This document shows, piece after piece, positions 1-8,975 of a DNA stretch of 64,000 bases. The notes under the pieces were generated by a model. It was given only the letters and a program-made list of their open reading frames with translations, was not told where the DNA came from and did not search any database. This stretch comes from Mycolicibacterium mengxianglii. Lineage in GTDB: Bacteria > Actinomycetota > Actinomycetes > Mycobacteriales > Mycobacteriaceae. Within the stretch, counting starts at the first letter, position 1. Each line of letters starts with the position of its first letter. Location of the stretch: assembly GCF_015710575.1 (NCBI RefSeq), contig NZ_CP065373.1, forward strand, positions 868,001 through 932,000, given 5' to 3'. The position numbers and the translations under genes were made by a program.

Positions 1-1063
1 CGGCGGCCTTCATCTTGGCGAACAGCTCGGTGTAATACGGCAGGCAGTCGCGCAGTGCCTGCTCGGTCGTGAACAACGGCTCGTACCCCAGGTCACGGCG
101 GGCCTTGTCGATGGAGAAGTAGTTGTCCATGGAAATCCGTTCCACCGCAAGCGGTTCCAGGAGCGGCTTGGGCAAACCGAACCGGAAGTGCAGGAACTGC
201 CACACCGTCATCACGGTGTGCACCAGCCGCCCCGGGACCCGCAGCGCCGGCCAGGGCTGTCCGCACGCCTGCACCACCGGGCGGGAGAACTCGAACATGT
301 TGATGGGCTCGCCGTCGTTGATGAAGTACGCCTGCCCGGGCGCGGTGCCGCCGGGCACCAAATGCTCTGCGGCCAAGATGAACCCGTGTACGAGGTTGTG
401 CACGTAGGAGTTGTCGAGCTTGACGTTCTTGCTGCCGACGAGCACCTTGACGTGGCCGGCGAGCACGCTCTCGAACACCTTGCGGAACATCGTCTGATCG
501 CCGCCGCCCCAGATTCCACTCGGGCGGACCGAGCAGGTGAGCATGCCGTCTGCGCCGTTGATCCCCAGCACGAACTTCTCGGCCACCACCTTGGTCTCGG
601 TGTAGAGGTCGTTGAACCGGCTGGTGTACGGCAGCGTCTCGTCGCCCCCGGAGATCGGCTGCCCACCCATCACCACACTGTTGGATGCGGTGTAGACGAA
701 GCGTCTTACGCCGGCCCGCTGGGCGGCGTGGGCCAGGTTCTTGGTGCCGTCGACGTTCACCGCGAAACTCCGCTGCCGGTACTCCTGGGTGACCGAACCA
801 CCGCCCATCAGGTCGATGATCGCCGCGGTGTGGAACACGGTGTCGACGCCCTCGACGGCGGCGGCTACGTCCTCGGGATCGCAGATGTCGCCGACGATCG
901 TCGTCAGACGCTGATGGTCCGCCAACTTGGACGGCACCCGGTCGAACGAATGGACGTGGTGACCACGGTCCAGCAGTTCGGTCACCAGGTTGGCGCCGAC
1001 GAAGCCGGAGCCGCCGGTGACCAGCACGCGGCCGAGGTTGGTGGTCAGCGATGAATCACCCAT
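1..1063 (-). CDS. 3beta-hydroxysteroid dehydrogenase/isomerase family protein (partial)
   Basis: The gene is cut by the left window edge: 354 codons are visible, close to full length for the family (about 370 residues). The protein is an extended SDR that should oxidise the 3beta-hydroxyl of sterols such as cholesterol with NAD and isomerise the double bond, giving cholestenone. The Rossmann motif TGGSGFVG lies at residues 16-23, and the catalytic Tyr/Lys of the YxxxK motif (YTETK) at 154 and 158 follow a Ser-rich TASNS segment near 125-129. The ATG at 1061-1063 gives the usual N-terminus just before the first beta strand. Its position next to xseB-xseA matches Rv1106c, the cholesterol dehydrogenase of M. 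tuberculosis. Substrate is inferred from family and synteny. Confidence 0.9.
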   Translation of the reverse strand, partial: MGDSSLTTNLGRVLVTGGSGFVGANLVTELLDRGHHVHSFDRVPSKLADHQRLTTIVGDICDPEDVAAAVEGVDTVFHTAAIIDLMGGGSVTQEYRQRSFAVNVDGTKNLAHAAQRAGVRRFVYTASNSVVMGGQPISGGDETLPYTSRFNDLYTETKVVAEKFVLGINGADGMLTCSVRPSGIWGGGDQTMFRKVFESVLAGHVKVLVGSKNVKLDNSYVHNLVHGFILAAEHLVPGGTAPGQAYFINDGEPINMFEFSRPVVQACGQPWPALRVPGRLVHTVMTVWQFLHFRFGLPKPLLEPLAVERISMDNYFSIDKARRDLGYEPLFTTEQALRDCLPYYTELFAKMKAA

Positions 1064-1121
1064 GCTCGGAGCGTAACTGAAACGTGTTCCAGTTACGAGC
1101 GTCTAGGGGCGGACGGAGCTC

Positions 1122-1364
1122 TCATTCTTCGTCGTCACCCTCATCGGAAGCCAGAGCATCCGCGACACGCTGGCGCGCGCCGGCCAGGTGTTCTTCGCAC
1201 CGTTTGGCCAGCTTCTCGCCCCTTTCCCACAGGGTCAGCGACGCATCGAGGTCCAGCCCGCCTTGTTCCAGGGTGCGGACCACATCGATGAGTTCATCCC
1301 GGCACTCCTCATAGCCGAGCGCACTAATGGGATTCGTATCTTTACTCTTCGTATCCTTACTCAT
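1122..1364 (-). CDS. xseB: Exodeoxyribonuclease VII small subunit
   Basis: This 80-residue acidic protein is the small subunit of exonuclease VII, which binds XseA and degrades single-stranded DNA. Conserved features include [13 protein letters not shown], an [19 protein letters not shown] segment typical of XseB, and a helical tail ending in acidic residues. I chose the ATG at 1362-1364 because an AAGGAG-type ribosome site precedes it and its ATGAGTAA sequence overlaps the xseA stop by 8 bases. This is a classic translational coupling arrangement. Upstream in-frame ATGs at 1382 and 1397 fall inside xseA and lack such a site. Confidence 0.93.
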   Translation of the reverse strand: MSKDTKSKDTNPISALGYEECRDELIDVVRTLEQGGLDLDASLTLWERGEKLAKRCEEHLAGARQRVADALASDEGDDEE

Positions 1365-2595
1365 TGGACGCTCCTTCGTCATTGGCCGGGCCGGCACTCA
1401 CCGCCGCGACCGCGCCGTCCGCCACCCGGATCCGCAGCTGTGCGCCTGCGGGTGCATCCGCCACCGAGCGGAGCACATGTGCCTGCACCTGGACCACGGC
1501 GTACCCGCGGGCCAACGTCGCCGCCGGGCCCAGGGTGGCCAGGCGGGCCGCCAGATGGCTCACCCGGTCGGACTCGGCGCTGATGAGACGGGTGACGTCG
1601 CGGCGCAACGCGGCCCGTGTCCGCTCTACCTCGTGGCCGCGGTCGGTGATCGCGCGCAGCGGGTCGGCCAACGCGGGCCGGCTGCGAAGTTGCGCGATGT
1701 GGCGCTCCTCCCGGTGCACCCAGTTGCGCAGGGCCTGGGCGCTGCGGCGGCGTAGGTCGGCGACAAGTGCCTGTTCGGCGGCGGTGTCCGGGACGATCCG
1801 CTTCGCCGCGTCGGTGGGAGTGGCGGCCCGCAGGTCCGCCACCAGATCGCACAGCGGGTTGTCCGGTTCGTGGCCCACCGCGCTGACCACCGGCGTCGTA
1901 CACGCGGCTATCTCCCGGCACAGCGTCTCATCGGAGAACGGCAGCAGATCTTCCACGCTGCCGCCGCCACGGGCCAGGACGATCACGTCGACGTCCGGGT
2001 CACGGTCGAGTTCGCGCAGGGCCTCGACGATCTGGGCGACGGCGGTCGGGCCCTGAACCGCGGTATTGCGGATCGCGAACCGTACGGCCGGCCATCGATT
2101 GGTCGCCACGGCGACCACATCGTGTTCGGCGGCACTCGCGCGCCCGGTGATCAGGCCGATCTGCGACGGCAGGAACGGCAGCGGCCGTTTCAGTCGGGGA
2201 TCGAAGAGACCCTCGGCGTCCAACAGCCGACGCAACCGTTCGATGCGGGCCAACAGTTCGCCCACACCGACCGCGCGAATAGCGCTGACCCGCAACGAGA
2301 ACGAGCCGCGGCCGGTGAAGAAGGTGGGCTTGCCGAACACGATCACCTGGGTGCCCTCGGCGAGTTTCACCGGCGCGTTCGCCACCAGGTCCCGTGAGCA
2401 GGTCACGGTGAGCGACATGTCGGCGGCCGGGTCGCGCAACACGATGAACACGGTGTTGGACCCCGGGCGCATGGTCAGCTGGGCGATCTGGCCTTCGACC
2501 CAGACCGAGCCCAGTTTGTCGATCCAGCCCGCTACCCGGATGCTGACCGCGCGGACGGGGTAGGGGTTCTCCGGTGACTGCCCCGCGTCACTCAC
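1357..2595 (-). CDS. xseA: Exodeoxyribonuclease VII large subunit
   Basis: The 412-residue large subunit of exonuclease VII carries an N-terminal OB-fold (starting [20 protein letters not shown]) and a nuclease domain with the family segments [27 protein letters not shown] and [10 protein letters not shown]. With XseB it processes single-stranded DNA ends in repair. The start is the GTG at 2593-2595, whose GTGA overlaps the stop of the upstream lipid-droplet gene. The open frame continues back to 2928, but that stretch is Arg-rich, out-of-frame translation of the neighbour. Order xseB-xseA-Rv1109c homologue is the standard mycobacterial operon. Confidence 0.94.
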   Translation of the reverse strand: MSDAGQSPENPYPVRAVSIRVAGWIDKLGSVWVEGQIAQLTMRPGSNTVFIVLRDPAADMSLTVTCSRDLVANAPVKLAEGTQVIVFGKPTFFTGRGSFSLRVSAIRAVGVGELLARIERLRRLLDAEGLFDPRLKRPLPFLPSQIGLITGRASAAEHDVVAVATNRWPAVRFAIRNTAVQGPTAVAQIVEALRELDRDPDVDVIVLARGGGSVEDLLPFSDETLCREIAACTTPVVSAVGHEPDNPLCDLVADLRAATPTDAAKRIVPDTAAEQALVADLRRRSAQALRNWVHREERHIAQLRSRPALADPLRAITDRGHEVERTRAALRRDVTRLISAESDRVSHLAARLATLGPAATLARGYAVVQVQAHVLRSVADAPAGAQLRIRVADGAVAAVSAGPANDEGASNE

Positions 2596-3149
2596 TTGGC
2601 TGACGCGCGGGTGATCCTGTTGGCCAGCAGGGTCTGGAAGGGCGCGCGGGCCTTGGTGGACTCCTCGTAGGCGAGCAGCGCCTCGAGATCCTCCACCGAC
2701 AGCGACTGCAACCGGGCCCGCAGCTGGGCCAGCGTCAGGGCGGTGTAGTCGATGTCGGCGACCACCGCGGGCGCGCCGGGCGCCGGTTCGGGTTCGGTGA
2801 CCGGTGGCGGCTGCACGGGCGGCTCGTCGTCCTCGCCGATCGAGTAGAGGGCAAAGCGGCCGTCGGTGCGGCGTTCGCCACCCGGTTCGGGGGTCGTGTC
2901 GGTGACCTCGTCGTCGAACGTCGCCCACTCGGGCTGCTCATCCTTGGGCGGAAAGAAGGTCCCCAGGGTCTCGTCGCCTTTGTTGACCAGGTCGGCGACG
3001 TCCTGTTGCACCTTCATCACCAGGTGTGCCACCTGGCTGACCAGCGTCATCGGGTAGGTCAGGATGGTCTGCGGCAGTTTCATGGTCTCTTCGACGGCCG
3101 TGGCCGCCACGCCCACCATCAGCCGAACCCCGTACGGTGCAGTCGCCAT
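2592..3149 (-). CDS. Lipid droplet-associated protein (Rv1109c-like)
   Basis: This 185-residue protein has an N-terminal part rich in hydrophobic and amphipathic residues ([19 protein letters not shown] and [20 protein letters not shown]), which could coat lipid surfaces. A Pro/acid-rich linker follows (about residues 80-135), then a helical C-terminal domain ([28 protein letters not shown]). Proteins of this family are annotated as lipid droplet-associated in mycobacteria. It is translationally coupled to xseA by a GTGA overlap. The ATG at 3147-3149 was chosen because the upstream extension to 3224 reads through promoter-like sequence shared with divergent ispH. Function beyond lipid association is unknown. 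Confidence 0.75.
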   Translation of the reverse strand: MATAPYGVRLMVGVAATAVEETMKLPQTILTYPMTLVSQVAHLVMKVQQDVADLVNKGDETLGTFFPPKDEQPEWATFDDEVTDTTPEPGGERRTDGRFALYSIGEDDEPPVQPPPVTEPEPAPGAPAVVADIDYTALTLAQLRARLQSLSVEDLEALLAYEESTKARAPFQTLLANRITRASAK

Positions 3150-3214
3150 GGCAGCAAGACTACGTTCCGGCCGCGAAGTGGCCGGGTAACACCGCGGGAA
3201 AGTACCCTGGCAGC

Positions 3215-4225
3215 ATGCCGCCAACTGTCAACATGGGGATTCCCGGTGCCGCCATCTCGGTGACTGCACCTGTCAGCGGCAAGCGGGTCCTACTCGCCGA
3301 GCCTCGCGGCTACTGCGCAGGGGTGGACCGCGCCGTCGAGACCGTGGAACGCGCCCTCGAAAAACACGGGGCCCCGGTGTACGTGCGCCACGAGATCGTG
3401 CACAACCGCTACGTCGTGGACACGCTGGCCAAAGCCGGGGCGATCTTCGTCGAGCAGACCGATGAGGTGCCCGAAGGCGCCATCGTGGTGTTCTCTGCCC
3501 ACGGTGTGGCACCGACGGTCCACGTGGAGGCCGCCGCGCGCAACCTGAAGACCATCGACGCGACCTGCCCGCTGGTCACCAAGGTGCACAACGAGGCCAA
3601 GCGCTTCGCCCGCGACGACTACGACATCCTGCTCGTCGGGCACGAGGGTCACGAAGAGGTGGTCGGCACCGCCGGCGAGGCGCCCGAGCACGTACAGGTC
3701 GTCGACAGCCCGGCCTCGGTGGACAACGTCGTCGTGCGCGACGAGAACAAGGTGATCTGGCTGTCTCAGACCACGCTGAGCGTTGACGAGACCATGGAGA
3801 CGGTGAAGCGGCTGCGGGAGAAGTTTCCCAAGCTGCAGGATCCGCCGAGCGACGACATCTGTTACGCCACGCAGAACCGCCAGGTGGCGGTCAAGGCGAT
3901 GGCGCCCGAATGTGAGCTCGTCATCGTGGTCGGGTCGAAGAACTCGTCGAATTCGGTGCGGCTGGTCGAAGTGGCGCTCGGCGCCGGTTCGGATGCGTCC
4001 TACCTGGTCGACTACGCCGAGGACATCGACCCGGCCTGGTTGAACGGCGTCACCACCGTGGGTGTGACCTCCGGAGCGTCAGTGCCGGAGATCCTGGTGC
4101 GTGGCGTGCTCGACCGGCTCGCCGACTTCGGTTACGACAGCGTGCAACCGGTCACCACCGCCAACGAGACCCTGGTGTTCGCGTTGCCGCGGGAGATCCG
4201 GCCGCCCCGCCGCGTCGCCAACTAG
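3215..4225 (+). CDS. ispH: 4-hydroxy-3-methylbut-2-enyl diphosphate reductase
   Basis: IspH (LytB) catalyses the last step of the MEP isoprenoid pathway, reducing HMBPP to IPP and DMAPP with a [4Fe-4S] cluster. The three cluster cysteines are at residues 34 (RGYCAGV), 118 ([10 protein letters not shown]) and 216 (ICYATQNRQ). The phosphate-binding histidine segments SAHGV and GHEGHEE and the SKNSSNS motif are intact. Length, 336 residues, is normal. The ATG at 3215 gives an N-terminus like that of M. tuberculosis LytB2. The gene is divergent from the lipid-droplet gene, with about 65 bases between the two starts. Confidence 0.95.
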   Translation: MPPTVNMGIPGAAISVTAPVSGKRVLLAEPRGYCAGVDRAVETVERALEKHGAPVYVRHEIVHNRYVVDTLAKAGAIFVEQTDEVPEGAIVVFSAHGVAPTVHVEAAARNLKTIDATCPLVTKVHNEAKRFARDDYDILLVGHEGHEEVVGTAGEAPEHVQVVDSPASVDNVVVRDENKVIWLSQTTLSVDETMETVKRLREKFPKLQDPPSDDICYATQNRQVAVKAMAPECELVIVVGSKNSSNSVRLVEVALGAGSDASYLVDYAEDIDPAWLNGVTTVGVTSGASVPEILVRGVLDRLADFGYDSVQPVTTANETLVFALPREIRPPRRVAN

Positions 4226-4232
4226 CGCCCAC

Positions 4233-5366
4233 TCAGGCGTCGTAACGCCAGCGATCTGAATCCAGGCTGTGCCGGGAACGGGGCCGGGTGCGGTACTCCA
4301 CCCGGTCGTCGTCGCCGCCTTCGTCGGGGGTGCCGCGGTAACGCACCCGGGACACCGGATGGTGGCTGCTGGTACCCGTGCCAGTGCCCGTGCCCGCCGC
4401 GGGCCGCCGTGGACGCAGCGGTGCGTCGAACGCCTCAGCCGGATCGTAGGAGTCATAACGGTTCGGGCGACGACGCGGCCGCTCGTACGGATCGAGCGGC
4501 TCCCGGTCCCTGGGGTCCCGCTCACGGGGCCGGTACTCGCGGCCTGAACCGCGCGCGCCAGGCTCGCGCGGTTGGTCGCGAGTGGGGCGCGGCCGCCGCC
4601 GTGGCGGGGCTTCGGGATCCTCGTTCAGATCCGGGCGTGCCGGACGGCGCCGACGAGGCGACTCGGCGTCCAGGTCGTCGATCGGCGGGCGGGCATGGCG
4701 GGACCGGGGCGGATTCTTCGACCTGCCCTTGGTGCTGCTGGTGCTGGTGCGGCGGGTGCTCCCGCGTCGCGCACCGGCGGCGTTGCCGTGTTTGCGTGGC
4801 TGCTGCGCGCCGTCATCGTCGGCGAGGTCGTCGGCATCGGTGCCGTTGACCAAGGCAGACAGCTTGGCCCGGACCCCCGACTTCGCCGGCGCCTTGATCT
4901 CGTCGTCGCCGGTCTCTTCGACGGCAGTAATGGTGCCGGCTCCGAAATACCAGCGCGCTGCGCCGATCAGCAAGACCACCACCGAGGTGGTGAACATCAG
5001 CACGAACCGCTCGATCAACGGATAGCCGCAGTTGATCAGGATGTCCTTGAGCCCGTCGATGTCGGACTGGTGGAACAGGAAGTATGCACCGGGGACCGCG
5101 ACGAACAGGATCAGCGGCGGCTGTACGACCGCGGTGAACACCCCGTTCTGCCGCACGGCGAGTACGGCCGCCACGCAACCGAGAAAGTACAAGGCGGCGA
5201 AGACCGAACTGAGTTCCTTGTCACCCGATCCGGCGTCAAAAGCGAACCCGATCGTGGTCGAGGTGACGGCGATGACGACGGCACCCCACCACGGCACACC
5301 AGGGATATTCGGGTGAGCCGAGCGGTGGGTGGCCGCCGTGTACGACCGGGCGGGCTGCTCTGACAC
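4233..5366 (-). CDS. DUF6542 domain membrane protein with long charged tail
   Basis: The 377-residue protein has an N-terminal half with four probable membrane segments (about residues 25-45, 55-72, 78-98 and 120-140), matching the DUF6542 domain found in the Rv1111c family. The C-terminal half (from about 150) is a low-complexity Arg/Pro/Asp/Ser-rich cytoplasmic tail with an RRRPRP-type pattern, a GTGTGTGTS run and many RxRD blocks. It ends seven bases from ispH (convergent). The GTG start at 5366 is divergent from ychF. Function is unknown. The tail composition suggests binding to nucleic acid or an acidic partner, which is inference only. Confidence 0.8.
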   Translation of the reverse strand: MSEQPARSYTAATHRSAHPNIPGVPWWGAVVIAVTSTTIGFAFDAGSGDKELSSVFAALYFLGCVAAVLAVRQNGVFTAVVQPPLILFVAVPGAYFLFHQSDIDGLKDILINCGYPLIERFVLMFTTSVVVLLIGAARWYFGAGTITAVEETGDDEIKAPAKSGVRAKLSALVNGTDADDLADDDGAQQPRKHGNAAGARRGSTRRTSTSSTKGRSKNPPRSRHARPPIDDLDAESPRRRRPARPDLNEDPEAPPRRRPRPTRDQPREPGARGSGREYRPRERDPRDREPLDPYERPRRRPNRYDSYDPAEAFDAPLRPRRPAAGTGTGTGTSSHHPVSRVRYRGTPDEGGDDDRVEYRTRPRSRHSLDSDRWRYDA

Positions 5367-5449
5367 ACGTCGACCGTACCGGCTTGAGCTCCGAGAGGAC
5401 TGCCTGCGGGCGTCTGCTCCGCATGTCGCGGCTCTAGACTCTGGATATT

Positions 5450-6523
5450 GTGAGCTTGAACCTGGGAATTGTGGGCCTGCCGAACGTGGGGAAGTCCACG
5501 CTATTCAACGCGCTGACGCGTAACGACGTGCTTGCCGCGAACTATCCGTTCGCGACCATCGAGCCCAATGAGGGCGTGGTTCCGTTGCCGGATCCACGAC
5601 TCGATGAGCTGGCCAAGATCTTCGGCTCCGAGAAGATAGTGCCCGCGCCGGTGACCTTCGTGGATATCGCCGGAATCGTGAAGGGCGCCTCGGAGGGGGC
5701 CGGGCTCGGCAACAAGTTCCTGGCGAACATCCGAGAATGCGACGCGATCTGCCAGGTGGTACGCGTGTTCTCCGATGACGATGTGGTGCACGTCGACGGC
5801 AGGGTGGATCCCAAGTCCGATATCGAGATCATCGACACCGAGCTGATCCTCGCCGATATGCAAACGCTGGAGAAAGCGGTGCCGCGGCTGGAGAAGGAGG
5901 CTCGCAACAACAAGGAGCGGCGTCCGCTGTACGAGGCCGCGGTGGCCGCTCAGGAAGTGCTCAACGAAGGCCGCACGCTGTTCTCGGCCGGCACCGATGC
6001 GACGCTGCTGCGCGAGCTCAACCTGCTGACCGTCAAGCCGTTCCTGTACGTGTTCAACGCCGACGAGTCCGTTCTCACCGACGAGGCCAAGAAGGCCGAG
6101 CTGCGCGAGCTGGTGGCACCGGCCGACGCGGTGTTCCTGGACGCCAAGATCGAGTCGGAACTGATCGAACTCGACGACGAGTCGGCCGCCGAACTGCTCG
6201 AGTCCATCGGCCAGAGCGAACGTGGCCTGGATGCATTGGCGCGGGCGGGTTTTCACACCCTCAAGCTGCAGACCTACTTGACGGCCGGGCCGAAGGAGGC
6301 CCGCGCCTGGACGATCCACCAGGGTGATACCGCGCCCAAGGCGGCCGGGGTGATTCACACCGACTTCGAGAAGGGCTTCATCAAGGCCGAGATCGTGTCC
6401 TACGACGATCTGGTGGAAGCCGGGTCGATGGCCGCAGCCAAGGCCGCAGGCAAGGTGCGCATCGAGGGCAAGGACTACGTGATGGCCGACGGCGACGTGG
6501 TGGAGTTCCGCTTCAACGTGTAA
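5450..6523 (+). CDS. ychF: Redox-regulated ATPase YchF (Obg-family)
   Basis: YchF is a universally conserved P-loop ATPase of the Obg group that associates with ribosomes. The Walker A motif GLPNVGKST lies at residues 9-17, the [10 protein letters not shown] switch II region follows, and the G4 position reads NADE rather than NKxD, which explains its preference for ATP. A C-terminal TGS domain begins near [16 protein letters not shown]. The 357-residue length is typical. The GTG start at 5450 gives the standard N-terminus with beta strand LNLGIVG. A hairpin terminator follows at 6548-6577. Confidence 0.95.
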   Translation: MSLNLGIVGLPNVGKSTLFNALTRNDVLAANYPFATIEPNEGVVPLPDPRLDELAKIFGSEKIVPAPVTFVDIAGIVKGASEGAGLGNKFLANIRECDAICQVVRVFSDDDVVHVDGRVDPKSDIEIIDTELILADMQTLEKAVPRLEKEARNNKERRPLYEAAVAAQEVLNEGRTLFSAGTDATLLRELNLLTVKPFLYVFNADESVLTDEAKKAELRELVAPADAVFLDAKIESELIELDDESAAELLESIGQSERGLDALARAGFHTLKLQTYLTAGPKEARAWTIHQGDTAPKAAGVIHTDFEKGFIKAEIVSYDDLVEAGSMAAAKAAGKVRIEGKDYVMADGDVVEFRFNV

Positions 6524-6547
6524 TGGAAGCGGTGGTAGCGACCATCC

Positions 6548-6577
6548 GCGAAGCGTCATCAAGTGATGACGCTTTGC
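6548..6577 (+). terminator. Hairpin terminator after ychF
   Basis: Two 14-base arms, GCGAAGCGTCATCA and TGATGACGCTTTGC, pair with one G-T type mismatch around a two-base loop, 24 bases past the ychF stop. No U-run follows, which is common for mycobacterial terminators. Confidence 0.7.
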
Positions 6578-6702
6578 GAACGTGTGGGTCCGCAGGCAAC
6601 GGGCCCCGGTAGATCCCCGGCGTTGTCGGTGGGGTGGCCTAGCGTCCTTGAGATGCGACGCCAGCCGCCGGGGCCGGCGCTGTGCCACTACACGGAGGTG
6701 CC

Positions 6703-7104
6703 ATGAAGTTCGTCTCCACCCGCATCATCACTGCCGACGTCAGTCAGCTCGTCGGCTTCTACGAGCTGGTCACCGGAATCGCCGCAGTGTGGGGCAACGA
6801 GTTGTTCGCTGAAATTCCTACGCCGGCTGGCACGTTGGCCATTGGAAGCGACAAGACCGTGCCGCTGTTCGGGGCGGGCTCTGCCGAGCCGGCAGCCAAC
6901 CGCAGCGCGATTCTGGAGTTCATCGTTGAGGACGTGGACGCCGAGTATGACCGGCTGCGTGACCACGTGGCCGACATCGTGACGGAGCCGACGACGATGC
7001 CGTGGGGCAACCGGGCGCTGATGTTCCGAGACCCCGATGGCAATCTCGTCAACCTGTTCACGCCGGTCACCGAGGAGGCCCGGGCCAAGTTCGCGGTGGG
7101 TTGA
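6703..7104 (+). CDS. VOC (glyoxalase/bleomycin-resistance) family protein
   Basis: A 133-residue single vicinal-oxygen-chelate domain. Typical elements are the first strand MKFVSTRIITADVSQLVGFYE, the ILEFIVEDVDAEYDRL strand-helix, and the closing MPWGNRALMFRDPDGNLVNLFTPV, where FRDPDGN is the family signature before the metal-ligand position. The ATG at 6703 follows a strong GGAGGTGCC ribosome site. It stands alone between ychF and a convergent gene. Substrate cannot be deduced: family members include glyoxalases, dioxygenases and antibiotic-binding proteins. Confidence 0.85.
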   Translation: MKFVSTRIITADVSQLVGFYELVTGIAAVWGNELFAEIPTPAGTLAIGSDKTVPLFGAGSAEPAANRSAILEFIVEDVDAEYDRLRDHVADIVTEPTTMPWGNRALMFRDPDGNLVNLFTPVTEEARAKFAVG

Positions 7105-7115
7105 CGCCGCACCGG

Positions 7116-7823
7116 TTACGGATTGGAAACCGAAATCTCTTTCCCCAGTTCGTAACCCGGTGCCAGTGGAAGTTCGTCACCACTCCAGAACGAGCCGGGG
7201 TCGAAGTAGTTCTCCCGCTTCTCGGTGTTGATCAGGCCCATCTCCTCGTAGGTGATCGCGACGGTCTCTGCGCAGTAGGCGTTCTCCAGGCGTTGTCGCC
7301 GGGTCTGCTTGCTGCGTTCGGCTGTTTGACGAACCTTGCTGTGCACCAACGGGATTCCGCGTGTCCAGTCGCTGACGGTAGGCAGCCGACCACGTAGCCA
7401 CCGACCGGTCAGCCGCGCGGTGGTGGGGAACGCGGTGCCATCCATCCGGGCGACCACCCGCAGCATGGCGTCCTCCTGTGTTGTGGTGGCGGGTGGCGTC
7501 AGCTGGCGTAGCCAGCATCGCTGGCCGTACTTGCTCATCCACTGCTCTACGGCTGCCCGCAGGTCATTGAGCTGCACACCGCGGTGATGGGTGCCCGTCC
7601 ACATGTCCAACAGCTTGTCGCCCAGTTCGGCGTGCCAGATCAGCGGCGGCAGGTCGTCGACGGCCACCGTCATGCCCACGTGATTGACCGGCGCGTTCGT
7701 CAGGGTCTGGATGGCGCGATCTGGCCCGGACGCCCCGCGGAAGAGCCAGAGATCGCCGGTGCGGGTCACCTCGAGGGCGCGGTCCAGGGACACGCTGTGG
7801 TTGCCGATGCTCGCGCTCACCAC
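7116..7823 (-). CDS. Permuted papain-fold (NlpC/P60 or YiiX-like) hydrolase
   Basis: The 235-residue protein shows the order of a circularly permuted papain-fold hydrolase. A GDLWLFRG strand (23-30) leads, then a His motif NAPVNHVGMTVAV with H48, and much later a Cys motif LENAYCAETVAITYEEMGL with C184. In permuted NlpC/P60 relatives this His and Cys form the catalytic dyad. No signal peptide or membrane segment is visible, so it probably acts in the cytoplasm. It is convergent with the VOC gene and divergent from a small ORF at 7847. The substrate (peptide, amide or lipid acyl bond) is unknown. Confidence 0.6.
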   Translation of the reverse strand: MVSASIGNHSVSLDRALEVTRTGDLWLFRGASGPDRAIQTLTNAPVNHVGMTVAVDDLPPLIWHAELGDKLLDMWTGTHHRGVQLNDLRAAVEQWMSKYGQRCWLRQLTPPATTTQEDAMLRVVARMDGTAFPTTARLTGRWLRGRLPTVSDWTRGIPLVHSKVRQTAERSKQTRRQRLENAYCAETVAITYEEMGLINTEKRENYFDPGSFWSGDELPLAPGYELGKEISVSNP

Positions 7824-7846
7824 CGCAGCTTAGGCACACTGTCGGG

Positions 7847-8020
7847 GTGCGCAACGTGTGGAAGTTGGTCGGTCTGGCCGGTGTTGTCGGCGTGGCGGCC
7901 GGTGGTGTGCTGGTCACCCGTGACCAGCGTCGGCGAAACGCCTACACGCCGAACGAGATTCGAGCCCGGCTACATCAACGACTGGCGGAGGCGGAGGCCG
8001 AGCCGGGGCTGGGCGGGTAG
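7847..8020 (+). CDS. Small single-span membrane protein, 57 residues
   Basis: A GTG-started frame of 57 codons whose product has one clear hydrophobic segment at residues 7-23 (LVGLAGVVGVAAGGVLV), a positive RDQRRR cluster just after it, and a soluble helical tail (NEIRARLHQRLAEAEAE). This topology is typical of small anchored mycobacterial proteins. It starts 23 bases from the divergent papain-fold gene and ends 13 bases before the convergent TetR gene, so it fills the gap exactly. Codon use is normal GC-rich third position. Function is unknown. Support comes from fit and composition, not from recognised homology. Confidence 0.55.
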   Translation: MRNVWKLVGLAGVVGVAAGGVLVTRDQRRRNAYTPNEIRARLHQRLAEAEAEPGLGG

Positions 8021-8033
8021 TAGGTCGCTGTTC

Positions 8034-8642
8034 TCAGCTGCCTTCCAATGCTCGCAGCCACAGCTGTGTCAGCATCTCGATCAACAGTTCGGGGTCGACT
8101 GGCTTTCTGGCGTCGATCAGACCGCTGTGCACCTGGGACTCGATTCCTGCGACCACCATGTTGGCCATCAGAGCGCGGTGACGGTGGGCGACACCGAGGC
8201 GTTTGAAGTGCCAGGCCACCTCGCGCCCGATCGCTGCGTTGACGGCCTGCAACCGCTTGTGCAGGGCTTCCGAACGTGGCGCCCTGTCATAGAGCAGCCG
8301 GTGCAGTTGCGGCTCGTTGACATGCAGCCGCACATTCATCTCGATACCCGCGCGCAGTGATTCCTCCAACCCGGGCTGCTGCTCGCGCAGCCCTGCGAAC
8401 ACCGCCATCATCGACTCCCTGGCGCCGGCGAGGTGCCGTTCAGCCAGCGAGTACAGCAGGGCGTCCTTGTCCGGGAAGTAGTGATAAAGGGTGCCGATCG
8501 AGATGCCCGCCGCTTCGGCGACCTTGTTGGTCGTGGTGCCGGCATACCCGAGTTCCTCGAACGCCACGGCGGCGACGTCCAAGACGCGCTCGTAGGTTTC
8601 GCGGGAACGTTGCTGTCGGGGCGAGTTACGGGGTTTTACCAT
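8034..8642 (-). CDS. TetR-family transcriptional regulator
   Basis: A 202-residue regulator. The helix-turn-helix lies at about residues 15-60 (RSRETYERVLDVAAVAFEELGYAGTT, then KVAEAAGISIGTLYHYFPDKDALL), followed by an all-helical ligand domain with a HVNEPQLHRLLYDRAPR segment seen in fatty-acid-linked TetR proteins. The ATG at 8640-8642 gives a short Lys/Arg-rich arm before the HTH. The open frame extends to 8741 but without a ribosome site. The next gene upstream, an alpha/beta hydrolase on the same strand, is 333 bases away and could be a target. Ligand is unknown. Confidence 0.88.
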   Translation of the reverse strand: MVKPRNSPRQQRSRETYERVLDVAAVAFEELGYAGTTTNKVAEAAGISIGTLYHYFPDKDALLYSLAERHLAGARESMMAVFAGLREQQPGLEESLRAGIEMNVRLHVNEPQLHRLLYDRAPRSEALHKRLQAVNAAIGREVAWHFKRLGVAHRHRALMANMVVAGIESQVHSGLIDARKPVDPELLIEMLTQLWLRALEGS

Positions 8643-8975
8643 AGCTTTGGATTTATTCTGGCGTTTCCACAGTTGCGGCGGCACGTCGTATCGGCAAGGT
8701 ACCCCAGCCGGCAATGGCTGCGCACCAACTGTCGTTTTCAACTATTTCGGTACGCCGTTGGAATCGATGGATATCGGCGAAGCCGATCAAACGCAGCGGA
8801 AATGGCGACGCCGAAACCACGATCTGGAGACGTCGATATCGTTCCCAGAACCGGGGAATGCGGCGATGTTGAGTCGTGCGGGCGGGAGTTGGCAGTCGGT
8901 TTCGGCTGCAGATCGCACCGACGGCAACATGATTCACCGGTGGGACATCCGGGGGCCCGCCCGCCCCGGCGACGG
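8643..8975. other. Noncoding stretch between TetR gene and hydrolase
   Basis: These 333 bases precede the TetR gene and should hold its promoter. Base composition is slightly less GC-rich near 8640-8800. Frames open through it give no protein-like sequence, and I see no strong hairpin or tRNA. It may be decayed coding sequence. Confidence 0.4.

Noticed and set aside
188..1054. 288-codon plus-strand frame opposite the 3beta-HSD gene
   Set aside because: Antisense frame of a recognised dehydrogenase; its product is His/Val/Gly-rich shadow sequence with no known domain.
2596..2928. N-terminal extension of XseA
   Set aside because: Arg/His/Pro-rich out-of-frame translation of the lipid-droplet gene; the GTG at 2595 gives the family N-terminus.
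4233..4700. GTGTGTGT run in the DUF6542 gene as a slippage or regulatory repeat
   Set aside because: It is coding (Gly-Thr codons) with mixed codons, not a perfect nucleotide repeat.
5501..6688. 395-codon minus-strand frame across ychF
   Set aside because: Complement of the well-conserved ychF gene; composition is typical of antisense GC-rich frames.
8643..8975. Possible missed gene in the 333-base gap
   Set aside because: All frames give compositionally random products, and none has a ribosome site with a plausible start.
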